A stretch of DNA of 64,000 bases from Bradyrhizobium sp. 199 (GTDB lineage: Bacteria; Pseudomonadota; Alphaproteobacteria; Rhizobiales; Xanthobacteraceae), in contig NZ_JADPJI010000002.1 in assembly GCF_023073355.1 (NCBI RefSeq), positions 1,116,001 to 1,180,000 of the forward strand, written 5' to 3'. Under the pieces are notes generated by a model. The model was not told the DNA's origin. It was given only the letters and a program-made list of their open reading frames with translations, and made no database searches. A program made the translations under genes and the position numbers. Positions within the stretch are counted from its first letter, which is position 1. Every line of letters starts with the position of its first letter. Below, one piece after another: positions 35,617-43,229 of the stretch.

Positions 35617-37167
35617 GTGGAGTCCCCCGCAATGGGCGAAATTCGCAACTTTAGATCCGGGAATGACGAGCCGCCTTCGCACGGCCCTATGCCTCGTCGT
35701 CTCGCGGCCATCATTGTCGGTGACATCGCTTCCTACAGTCGCCTGATGCAGTCCGACGAGGAGGGAACGCACGTCCGCGTCAAGCGGATCGAGCGGGATC
35801 TCATCCAGCCCAGCATCGTCGAGCACCATGGAAGCCTGGTGAAGACCACGGGCGATGGCTTCATCGCGATTTTCGACAGTCCGGTCGAGGCCGTCCGGTG
35901 CAGCATCGTCATCCAGCAGAACCTCATCGGCCGCAACGCCTCGCTTCCGAAGGATACCCGGATCGAGTACCGAATTGGCGTCAATCTCGGTGACGTCATC
36001 GTAGAGCCCGATGACGTCTACGGCGACGGCGTCAACATCGCCACGCGCATCGAAGGCATCGCCGAGCCGGGCCAGGTGTATATCTCCGGCGCGATCTACG
36101 AGCAGATCAAGCACAAGGTCGTATGCGGTTACGAGTCGCTCGGGGACCGCAAAGTCAAGAACATCACCGATCCCGTGCGCGTCTATCGCGTGCTGCCGGA
36201 TGCAGATGCGGTCGGCAGGACCCGAGGGCGGCGCGAGAATGCTCTGATCTTTCTCCTCGGAATCACGCTGTCTGTGATTGCCGCGGGCGTGCTGTGGTAT
36301 CTGCTGGCTCAGGCGCCCGGCAGGGTGAGCGAGCAGGCCGCCGTGCCCACCGCTTCTCCGGCCGCATCACCGAGTCCGCAGCCTCCGCCGCGCGAAGCGG
36401 CGGCGCAGACGCCGCAGCCTTCGCCCTCGGCTTCATCATCTCCGTCGCCCGCTCCGGCGCCAAATCAATCGACAGCTCAATCGCCAATTCCCGTCCGCGA
36501 ACCCGAGATGATCGCGATTCGCGGCGGCAGCTTTGCGATGGGAAGCAATGACGACCCGACCGAGCGTCCTGTCCACCAGGTGACGATCAAGCCGTTCTCG
36601 ATCGGCAAATATCCCGTGACCGTGCAGGAATGGAACGAGTGCGCCGCTGCGAAGGCGTGCGGCTTCACGGCCATCGGCAAGGACGATGCGCCGGTCAGCA
36701 ACGTCAGCTGGACGGACGCGCAGCAATATGCGGCCTATCTCGCTCAGGCGACGAAGAAGACTTATCGGCTTCCAACCGAAGCCGAATGGGAATATGCCGC
36801 GCGCGGCGGAACGCAGACCAAATATTGGTGGGGCGACAAGCTGCAGCCGGGCGTGGCCGGTTGCAAGGATTGCGGTGATCTCGCGGCCGAGCAGCCAGCG
36901 AAGGTCGGTAGCTTCAGGCCGAATCCGTTCGGGCTCCACGACATGGGCGGCGGTATCGATCAGTGGGTCGAGGACTGCTGGCATAAGACCTATCAGGGCG
37001 CACCCGGTGACGGCTCGGCATGGAGCAGCGGGGACTGCAGCGCTCACGTCCTGCGCTCGGGCTCCTGGAAGAACGATTCGAGATATGTGCGGCCGTCCAA
37101 CCGCGACGGCTACGACACCAATGTTCGTTATCCGACGCACGGATTCCGCGTGGCGCTCAGTCCTTAA
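35617..37167 (+). CDS. Class III adenylate cyclase - transmembrane - SUMF1/FGE-like fusion
   Basis: A 516-residue protein. Residues about 28-195 are a class III cyclase with metal-binding D36 (IIVGDIASYS) and D80 (KTTGDGF), adenine-specifying K76 and D133, and transition-state N140 and R144 (GVNIATR), so it looks active. A single membrane helix spans about 208-231. A Pro/Ser/Ala linker (about 240-295) leads to a C-terminal SUMF1/formylglycine-generating-enzyme fold (about 297-515, MIAIRGGSFAMGS, KYPVTVQEW, RLPTEAEWEYAARGG). The two catalytic Cys of true FGE are absent (RSGSWKNDSRYVRPSNR), so it probably binds ligand. The topology puts the cyclase inside and the SUMF1 domain outside. The start is a GTG at 35617; the ATG at 35632 is also possible. 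Confidence 0.88.
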   Translation: MESPAMGEIRNFRSGNDEPPSHGPMPRRLAAIIVGDIASYSRLMQSDEEGTHVRVKRIERDLIQPSIVEHHGSLVKTTGDGFIAIFDSPVEAVRCSIVIQQNLIGRNASLPKDTRIEYRIGVNLGDVIVEPDDVYGDGVNIATRIEGIAEPGQVYISGAIYEQIKHKVVCGYESLGDRKVKNITDPVRVYRVLPDADAVGRTRGRRENALIFLLGITLSVIAAGVLWYLLAQAPGRVSEQAAVPTASPAASPSPQPPPREAAAQTPQPSPSASSSPSPAPAPNQSTAQSPIPVREPEMIAIRGGSFAMGSNDDPTERPVHQVTIKPFSIGKYPVTVQEWNECAAAKACGFTAIGKDDAPVSNVSWTDAQQYAAYLAQATKKTYRLPTEAEWEYAARGGTQTKYWWGDKLQPGVAGCKDCGDLAAEQPAKVGSFRPNPFGLHDMGGGIDQWVEDCWHKTYQGAPGDGSAWSSGDCSAHVLRSGSWKNDSRYVRPSNRDGYDTNVRYPTHGFRVALSP

Positions 37168-37184
37168 GTGGTGGAGTTGGTTTG

Positions 37185-37628
37185 ATGCAGATCCTTGGTT
37201 GCGTCGCGCTGGCGGCGGCGCTCGCATTGCTCCCGGGGGCAGCCCTTTCGCAAGGCAAGACGGCCCCCAAGGACGCAAAGCTCTATTTCATCACCCCGCA
37301 TGACGGGCAGAAGGTCCGCGGCGGATTCTGGGTGCGCTTCGGCTTGCGCAACATGGGAGTGACCCATGCCGGCGACGACTATCAGAACGCCGGCCATCAT
37401 CATTTGCTGATCGACGTCAACGACCCAATCGATCCCAAGGAGCCGATCCTGCAGGACAAGTCGCATCTGCATTTCGGGGCAGGGCAGACCGAAACGCTGC
37501 TCGAGCTTCCGCCAGGGACGCACACGCTTCAGCTCGTGCTGGGCGATGCGAGGCACTATCCGTTCGAGCCACCTATCGTGTCGGAGAAGATCACCGTCCG
37601 CGTCAGGCAGCCCGCCGCAGCGCGCTAG
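37185..37628 (+). CDS. Exported DUF4399 protein
   Basis: A 147-residue protein with a signal peptide (about 1-23, cut after ALSQG) and a DUF4399 domain: KLYFITPHDGQKVRGGFWVRFGLRNMGV, the His-rich NAGHHHLLIDV, KSHLHFGAGQTE and LPPGTHTLQLVLGD. The conserved His cluster suggests metal binding, but the function is unknown. I start at the ATG at 37185 after GGAG. It begins 17 bases after the cyclase-SUMF1 gene, so cotranscription is likely and it could be the partner of the extracytoplasmic SUMF1 domain. It converges on korB with four bases between the stops. Confidence 0.85.
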   Translation: MQILGCVALAAALALLPGAALSQGKTAPKDAKLYFITPHDGQKVRGGFWVRFGLRNMGVTHAGDDYQNAGHHHLLIDVNDPIDPKEPILQDKSHLHFGAGQTETLLELPPGTHTLQLVLGDARHYPFEPPIVSEKITVRVRQPAAAR

Positions 37629-37632
37629 GCGA

Positions 37633-38688
37633 TCACCGCACGCTGGCGTTGAACTTGTCCAGCACCGCCGAGCCCGGGCACAGCGTGTCCGCCTCCAGCG
37701 TATTGAGCGGCGTCTCGACCGTGTTGAGATGCTCGTGCAGATCTTCCGCATCGGGGTCGACGTACAGAAGCCCGGTGACGATCTGGCCCTTGGCGGCGTG
37801 CCTTGCGAGGAAGGTCTGGGCTCCTAACCGGTCATGCGGATCGTAGTCGGCGTCGATCTTGCGCAGCGCGATCTTGCTGCCGTCATGCTGCTCGACCATT
37901 TGCACCGTGCCCGGCGCATAGTCGACCGCGATCGGGTCTCGGCCGACCAGCACGTCGAGCCGATTCACCGCGTCGTTGTGCTCGCGGACGTAATCAAAGC
38001 TCTTGGTCGAGCCGGCATGGTTGTTGAATGCGATGCAGGGACTGATGACATCGATGAACGACGCGCCCTTGTGTCGGATCGCGGCCGCGATCAGCGGCAC
38101 CAGCTGGGTCTTGTCGCCGGAGAACGAGCGCGCGACGAAGGTGGCGCCGAGTTGCAGGGCGATCGCGACGAGGTCGATGGCGTTGTCGGTGTTGGTCACA
38201 CCCTTCTTGGATTTCGAGCCGCGGTCGGCGGTCGCCGAAAACTGACCTTTGGTCAGGCCGTAGACGCCGTTGTTCTCGACGATATAGGTCATGTTGACGC
38301 CGCGCCGGATCGAATGCGCAAATTGGCCGAAGCCGATCGAGGCGGAATCGCCGTCGCCGGAAACGCCGAGATAGATCAAATCGCGGTTGGCCAGGTTGGC
38401 GCCGGTCAGCACGCTGGGCATGCGGCCATGCACGGAGTTGAAGCCGTGCGAATTGCCGAGGAAATAGTCCGGCGTCTTCGACGAGCAGCCGATGCCGGAG
38501 ATCTTCGCCACCCGGTGCGGCTCGATCGAGAGCTCGTAGCAGGCTTCGATGATCGAGGCCGTGATCGAATCGTGGCCGCAGCCGGCGCACAGCGTCGAGA
38601 TCTTACCCTCGTAGTCGCGGTGGGTGTAGCCGAGCTCGTTCTTCTTCAGGCTCGGATGATGGAATTTCGGCTTGGCAATATAGGTCAT
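37633..38688 (-). CDS. korB: 2-oxoacid:ferredoxin oxidoreductase subunit beta (KorB)
   Basis: Beta subunit of a CoA-dependent 2-oxoacid:ferredoxin oxidoreductase, most likely acting on 2-oxoglutarate. It carries the thiamine diphosphate site (GDGDS at 111-115, ENNGVYGLTKGQ from 138) and Cys for a [4Fe-4S] cluster: C34 and C37 in CAGCGH, C68 in GIGCSS, C218 in SPCIAF. Length 351 aa fits the mycobacterial-type KorB. The ATG overlaps the korA stop by four bases. Last gene of the flavoprotein-korA-korB operon. Confidence 0.93.
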   Translation of the reverse strand: MTYIAKPKFHHPSLKKNELGYTHRDYEGKISTLCAGCGHDSITASIIEACYELSIEPHRVAKISGIGCSSKTPDYFLGNSHGFNSVHGRMPSVLTGANLANRDLIYLGVSGDGDSASIGFGQFAHSIRRGVNMTYIVENNGVYGLTKGQFSATADRGSKSKKGVTNTDNAIDLVAIALQLGATFVARSFSGDKTQLVPLIAAAIRHKGASFIDVISPCIAFNNHAGSTKSFDYVREHNDAVNRLDVLVGRDPIAVDYAPGTVQMVEQHDGSKIALRKIDADYDPHDRLGAQTFLARHAAKGQIVTGLLYVDPDAEDLHEHLNTVETPLNTLEADTLCPGSAVLDKFNASVR

Positions 38689-40532
38689 GACACGGCCTTG
38701 CGGAGCGGGGTCACCTTGAGGTGATCCTGGTGGTCGCCAATGGCTTTCGCGATGAAACGGGCGGTGATCGGCGAACCGTCATAGTGCACGATCGGCACCA
38801 GCCGCACCGGGTCGATTCCGTTCTCGTTGACGATGAGCTGGCGGAGCTGGCTGTCGCGGTTCTGCTCGACCACGTAGACGAAGTCGTGCTCGGCGAGGAA
38901 GCTCGCCACGCTGGAATGGAACGGGAAGGCGCGGATGCGCAGGCGGTCGAGATGATGCCCGCGCGCTTCCAATAGGCCGATCGCCTCGTCCATCGCCGGC
39001 GTGGTCGAGCCGAAATAGATCACGCCATATTTGGTCGGCCGTTCCGCATTGGCCTGCAGCGGTCGCGGCACCAGGTCCTGTGCGGTCTCGAATTTGCGCA
39101 TCAGGCGCTGCATGTTGTCAGCGTAGACGGAGCCCTCCTCGGAGTAGCGGGCATAGCGGTCGCGCGATGTGCCGCGGGTAAAATACGAGCCCTTGGTCGC
39201 ATGCGTGCCGGGATAGGTGCGGTAGGGAATGCCGTCGCCGTCGACGTCGAGATAGCGGCCGAAGTCGCGGCCCTCATCCAGCATATCCGCGGTCATCACC
39301 TTGCCGCGGTCATACTGCTTGGAATCGTCCCACTTCAGCGGGCGGCAGAGCCGGTGGTTCATGCCGATGTCGAGATCGAGCATCAGGAAGATCGTGGTCT
39401 GCAGCCGCTCGGCGAGATCGAACGCGGCGGCCGCGAATTCGAAGGCCTCGGCGGGATCTTCGGGGAACAGCAGCACGTGCTTGGTGTCGCCGTGCGAAGC
39501 ATAGGCGCAGGCGATGATGTCGCACTGCTGGGTGCGTGTCGGCATTCCTGTTGAGGGGCCGGCGCGCTGGATGTTCATGATCACGGCCGGAATCTCGGCA
39601 AAGTACGAGAGCCCGATGAACTCCGTCATCAAGGAGATGCCGGGGCCGGAGGTCGCGGTGAAGGCGCGGGCGCCGTTCCAGGACGCGCCGATAACGATGC
39701 CGATTGAAGCCAGTTCGTCCTCGCCCTGCACGATGGCGTATTTGGCTTTGCCCGTTTCCGGATCGTGCCGGTACTTTTTGCAATGCGCGGTGAAGGCCTC
39801 CGCCACGGACGAGGACGGCGTGATCGGATACCAGGCGCACACGGTGGCGCCGCCATAGACGGCGCCGAGCGCGGCGGCGCTGTTGCCTTCGATGAAGATG
39901 CGGTCGCCGACCTTGTCGGACTTCTTCACCCGCAGCCCGACCGGGCATTTCAGGTTCTGCAGCGCCCAGTCGCGGCCGAGATGCAGCGCATGGACGTTGG
40001 AGGAAAGCAGTTTTTCCTTGCCCTTGTACTGCTCGCCGATCAGTTGCTCGATCAGCTTCGGGTCCATGTCGAGCAGTGCCGAGAGCGCGCCCAGATAGAT
40101 GATGTTCTTGAACAGCTGGCGCTGGCGCGGATCGGTGTAGGTCGAATTGGTGATGGCGGTTAAGGGCACGCCGATCACGGTGATGTCGTCGCGGAATTTG
40201 GTTGACGGCATCGGCTTGGTGGAATCGTAGAACAAATAACCGCCCGGTTCGATGCCGGCGACGTCCTTGTCCCAGGTCTGCGGGTTCATGGCGACCATCA
40301 TGTCGACGCCGCCGCGGGCGCCGAGATGGCCGTCTTCGGTCACCCGCACTTCGTACCAGGTCGGCAGGCCCTGGATGTTGGAGGGGAAGATGTTGCGCGG
40401 AGACACCGGCACGCCGTGGCGCAGGATCGCGCGCGCAAACATCTCGTTGGCGCTGGCCGAGCCCGATCCGTTGACGTTGGCGAAGCGGACGACGAAGTCG
40501 TTTACGCTGCTGATCGGCTTTTTGTCGGACAT
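38685..40532 (-). CDS. korA: 2-oxoacid:ferredoxin oxidoreductase, fused gamma-alpha subunit (KorA)
   Basis: A 615-residue fused subunit. Residues about 12-200 are the gamma domain (FVVRFANVNGSGSASANEMFARAI). From about 210 comes the alpha domain with IFIEGNSAAALGAVYGGA and the substrate/CoA motif WYPITPSSS (234-242), then FTATSGPGISLMTE and GPSTGMPTRTQQ. This is the architecture of the mycobacterial KorAB 2-oxoglutarate enzyme. The ATG at 40532 begins inside the end of the flavoprotein gene (31-base overlap); extension to 40796 would add a non-family Arg-rich stretch. With KorB it forms the heterotetramer converting 2-oxoglutarate to succinyl-CoA with reduced ferredoxin. Confidence 0.93.
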   Translation of the reverse strand: MSDKKPISSVNDFVVRFANVNGSGSASANEMFARAILRHGVPVSPRNIFPSNIQGLPTWYEVRVTEDGHLGARGGVDMMVAMNPQTWDKDVAGIEPGGYLFYDSTKPMPSTKFRDDITVIGVPLTAITNSTYTDPRQRQLFKNIIYLGALSALLDMDPKLIEQLIGEQYKGKEKLLSSNVHALHLGRDWALQNLKCPVGLRVKKSDKVGDRIFIEGNSAAALGAVYGGATVCAWYPITPSSSVAEAFTAHCKKYRHDPETGKAKYAIVQGEDELASIGIVIGASWNGARAFTATSGPGISLMTEFIGLSYFAEIPAVIMNIQRAGPSTGMPTRTQQCDIIACAYASHGDTKHVLLFPEDPAEAFEFAAAAFDLAERLQTTIFLMLDLDIGMNHRLCRPLKWDDSKQYDRGKVMTADMLDEGRDFGRYLDVDGDGIPYRTYPGTHATKGSYFTRGTSRDRYARYSEEGSVYADNMQRLMRKFETAQDLVPRPLQANAERPTKYGVIYFGSTTPAMDEAIGLLEARGHHLDRLRIRAFPFHSSVASFLAEHDFVYVVEQNRDSQLRQLIVNENGIDPVRLVPIVHYDGSPITARFIAKAIGDHQDHLKVTPLRKAVS

Positions 40533-42301
40533 GCTGAACCTGCGTGAGTCATCTCGATCAAATATTTCTGCATGTCCCACGCTCCGGTGGGACAGCGCTC
40601 GGCACACAGCCCGCAATGCAGGCAGACGTCCTCGTCCTTGACCATCACGCGCCCGGTCTTGAGATCGGTGGAGACGTAAAGATCCTGGTCTGGGTGCAGC
40701 GAGGGCGCTTTCAGGCGCTGACGGAGATCGCCTTCCTCGCCGTTGCCGGTGAAGGTGATGCAGTCCATCGGGCAGATGTCGGCGCAGGCGTCGCATTCGA
40801 TGCAGAGCGAGGTCGAGAACACCGTCTGCACGTCGCAGTTCAGGCAGCGTTCGGCTTCGCCGAGCGCCAGCTTGACGTCGTAGCCGAGCTCGACCTCGGT
40901 GCGGATGTCCTTCAGCGCGATCACCTTGTCGCGATGCGGCACCTTGTAACGCTTGTCGATCGAGATGTCGTTGTCATAGCTCCATTCGTGAATGCCCATC
41001 TTCTGGGATGAGACTTGCACGTCAGGCAGCGGCCGGTCGGTGATGTCCTCGCCCGACAGCATCTTGTGGATCGACAGCGCGGCGTCATGGCCGTGCGACA
41101 CCGCCCAGATGATGTTCTTCGGGCCGAACGCGGCGTCACCGCCGAAGAACACCTTTGGATTGGTCGAGACGAATGTCTTCGGATCGACCTTGGGCATATG
41201 CCATTTGTCGAACTCGATGCCGCAATCCTGCTCGATCCAGGGGAAGGCGTTCTCCTGGCCGACCGCGACCAGCACGTCGTCGCATGCGATGGTCTGGTCC
41301 GGCTCGCCCGAGGGAACGAGGTTGCGGCGGCCCTTGGCATCGTACTCGGCCTTCACCTTCTGGAAGGTGATGCCGGTGAGCTTGCCGCCTGCGTGAACAA
41401 AGCCGACGGGGACCATGAAATTAAGGATCGGAATGTCCTCGTGGAGCGCGTCCTCCTTCTCCCACGGCGAGGCCTTCATCTCCTCGAAGCCGGAGCGGAC
41501 GACGACCTTGACGTCCTCGCCGCCGAGGCGCCGCGCGGTGCGGCAGCAATCCATCGCGGTGTTGCCGCCGCCGAGCACGATCACGCGCTTGCCGATCTTG
41601 TCGATATGCCCGAACGAGACCGAGGCCAGCCACTCGATGCCGATATGGATATTGCCGGCGGCTTCTTTCCGGCCGGGAATGTCGAGCTCGCGGCCGCGCG
41701 GCGCGCCGGAGCCGACGAAGATCGCATCGTAATTCTCCGCAAGCAGCGATTTCATGCTCTCGATGCGGTGGCCGCCCCTGAAGTCGACGCCGAGGCCCAG
41801 GATGTAGCCGGTCTCCTCGTCGATGACGGAATTGGGCAGGCGGAATTTCGGGATCTGCGTGCGCATCATGCCGCCGGCTTCGGGATCGGCATCGAACACG
41901 GTGCAGTGATAGCCGAGCGGCGCGAGATCGCGCGCCACGGTCAACGAGGCCGGGCCCCCGCCGACGAAAGCGACGCGCTTGCCATTCTTTGTTGCGGGGC
42001 GCGGCAGGCGCTGCTTGATGTCGTCCTTGAAATCGGCGGCAACGCGCTTGAGACGGCAGATCGCGACCGGCGTTTCCTCGACGCGTCCGCGGCGGCACGC
42101 CGGCTCGCAGGGACGATCGCAGGTGCGTCCCAGGATTCCGGGAAACACGTTCGATTTCCAATTGATCATATAGGCGTCGCTATAGCGGCCTTGTGCGATC
42201 AGTCGGATGTATTCGGGAACGGGGGTGTGCGCAGGACAGGCCCATTGGCAGTCGACCACTTTGTGAAAGTAGTCGGGGGCCGCAATATCGGTCGGTTTCA
42301 T
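40502..42301 (-). CDS. GltD-like NAD(P)H/FAD oxidoreductase with two C-terminal [4Fe-4S] ferredoxin motifs
   Basis: A 599-residue iron-sulfur flavoprotein. The N-terminal Cys set (C18, C22, C61, C65, C69) resembles the GltD cluster domain. FAD binding is at VAFVGGGPASL (110-120) and NAD(P)H binding at VIVLGGGNTAMD (about 243-254). The C-terminus has two ferredoxin-like motifs, CIECDACADICPMDC and CLHCGLCAERCPTGA. It probably passes electrons between NAD(P)H and the KorAB clusters or a ferredoxin. First gene of the operon; it overlaps korA by 31 bases. A 12-base palindrome (42387-42398) lies about 90 bases upstream. It is not glutamate synthase: there is no GltB partner nearby. Confidence 0.9.
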   Translation of the reverse strand: MKPTDIAAPDYFHKVVDCQWACPAHTPVPEYIRLIAQGRYSDAYMINWKSNVFPGILGRTCDRPCEPACRRGRVEETPVAICRLKRVAADFKDDIKQRLPRPATKNGKRVAFVGGGPASLTVARDLAPLGYHCTVFDADPEAGGMMRTQIPKFRLPNSVIDEETGYILGLGVDFRGGHRIESMKSLLAENYDAIFVGSGAPRGRELDIPGRKEAAGNIHIGIEWLASVSFGHIDKIGKRVIVLGGGNTAMDCCRTARRLGGEDVKVVVRSGFEEMKASPWEKEDALHEDIPILNFMVPVGFVHAGGKLTGITFQKVKAEYDAKGRRNLVPSGEPDQTIACDDVLVAVGQENAFPWIEQDCGIEFDKWHMPKVDPKTFVSTNPKVFFGGDAAFGPKNIIWAVSHGHDAALSIHKMLSGEDITDRPLPDVQVSSQKMGIHEWSYDNDISIDKRYKVPHRDKVIALKDIRTEVELGYDVKLALGEAERCLNCDVQTVFSTSLCIECDACADICPMDCITFTGNGEEGDLRQRLKAPSLHPDQDLYVSTDLKTGRVMVKDEDVCLHCGLCAERCPTGAWDMQKYLIEMTHAGSACPTKSRSAA

Positions 42302-42386
42302 TCCTACCCTGTCCGCGCAGGCTCAAAGACCCGGCGGCCTCTTTCTGAGCTTGGCGAACGCTTAACGCGCTTCGATCTGGTTTCTG

Positions 42387-42398
42387 AATGACGTCATT
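42387..42398. promoter_or_regulatory. Palindrome AATGACGTCATT upstream of the KOR operon
   Basis: A perfect 12-base palindrome about 90 bases upstream of the flavoprotein start codon at 42301, in the only region that can hold the operon promoter. The size and place suit an operator, but I do not know a regulator that binds it. It is not a FixK-type TTGAT-N4-ATCAA box. Confidence 0.4.
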
Positions 42399-42510
42399 GG
42401 GTTAGCTTATTAGAACCTTTCCGAAGTACAACGGCAAATTTTCGCGCTTCCCCTCTTTCATGGGAGCTACGCGCGCACAGCATTAACGCCGCGCGCGCGG
42501 TGCGTGCGGT

Positions 42511-42522
42511 GCAACATGTTGC
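42511..42522. other. Palindrome GCAACATGTTGC
   Basis: A perfect 12-base palindrome in a CG-rich stretch just after the 3' end of the alpha/beta-barrel protein gene (stop at 42539). It may be part of a transcript end or a protein-binding site. No assignment is possible. Confidence 0.3.
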
Positions 42523-42538
42523 CATGCGTGCGAGCGCG

Positions 42539-43216
42539 TCAGCCGCGCGCGATGTCGCTCTTCGCGAGATCCCACATCAGGCAGTACGTGCCGACGGAGA
42601 CCGGAGGCGGCAGGGGCGATGCAGCCGGGCCGGTGAAGCACTCAGCGATGACGGCCGAGACCGCGCCGATATGCGTGCCGTCGATCAACACGAACCAGTC
42701 GCGGGCGCCTTCATTGCGCACCGCCGGAATGCCCGCCGTTGCGCCCGACAATTCCGGTTCGCTTTCGAGCAGATGCATCGAGATGATGCCGTCGCGCTGT
42801 TCGGGCCTGAGCTTGGCTTGCAATGCGTCACGCCAGGGCGCGGCCTTGTCCGGCGTCGGCCGCAGCCGCACCACGCCGAGCGCAGCGCCTCGTCCAGTGC
42901 CGTTGCTGATGGTAATGCGTGCGACCACGCGCAGCATGTCCTTGAAGCGGGCCATGCTGCGCCGCGACCAATCGGTCTGGTTGGCGAGCCGCGCCCGGTA
43001 GGCAGGGCTGTCGAGCACGTCGAGCGTCGCGGTCGAGTACAGCGAGAGATATTTGGGATTAGCGGCATGCGCGACATAGCGCCGCGCTTCCAGGAATCCG
43101 TCGATCGCGACGCGCTCTTCCAGATGCTCGCGATCGTACCAGCGGTTGAAATCGGCCTCGTCGGCTGCATCGACATTCATCGACGTCAGCAGCATGCCTT
43201 TCCCGGCGAGCGGCAT
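42539..43216 (-). CDS. Hypothetical protein, dimeric alpha/beta-barrel type
   Basis: A 225-residue soluble protein. Its first half (LLTSMNVDAADEADFNRWYDREHLEERVAI, then FLEARRYVA and YLSLYSTATLDVLDSPAYRARL) looks like the DUF4286/EthD-like ferredoxin-fold barrel, and a similar repeat may follow in the second half. No catalytic residues are recognisable. The ATG at 43216 follows AGAGGAC; an alternative ATG lies at 43195. It starts 13 bases after the prolyl aminopeptidase, so it is probably the last gene of the pqq transcript, although a PQQ role is unproven. Confidence 0.7.
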   Translation of the reverse strand: MPLAGKGMLLTSMNVDAADEADFNRWYDREHLEERVAIDGFLEARRYVAHAANPKYLSLYSTATLDVLDSPAYRARLANQTDWSRRSMARFKDMLRVVARITISNGTGRGAALGVVRLRPTPDKAAPWRDALQAKLRPEQRDGIISMHLLESEPELSGATAGIPAVRNEGARDWFVLIDGTHIGAVSAVIAECFTGPAASPLPPPVSVGTYCLMWDLAKSDIARG

Positions 43217-43229
43217 TCTTCTTGTCCTC

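Noticed and set aside
40533..40796. Longer korA start
   Set aside because: It would run far into the flavoprotein gene with Arg/His-rich residues; the gamma domain begins at the ATG at 40532.
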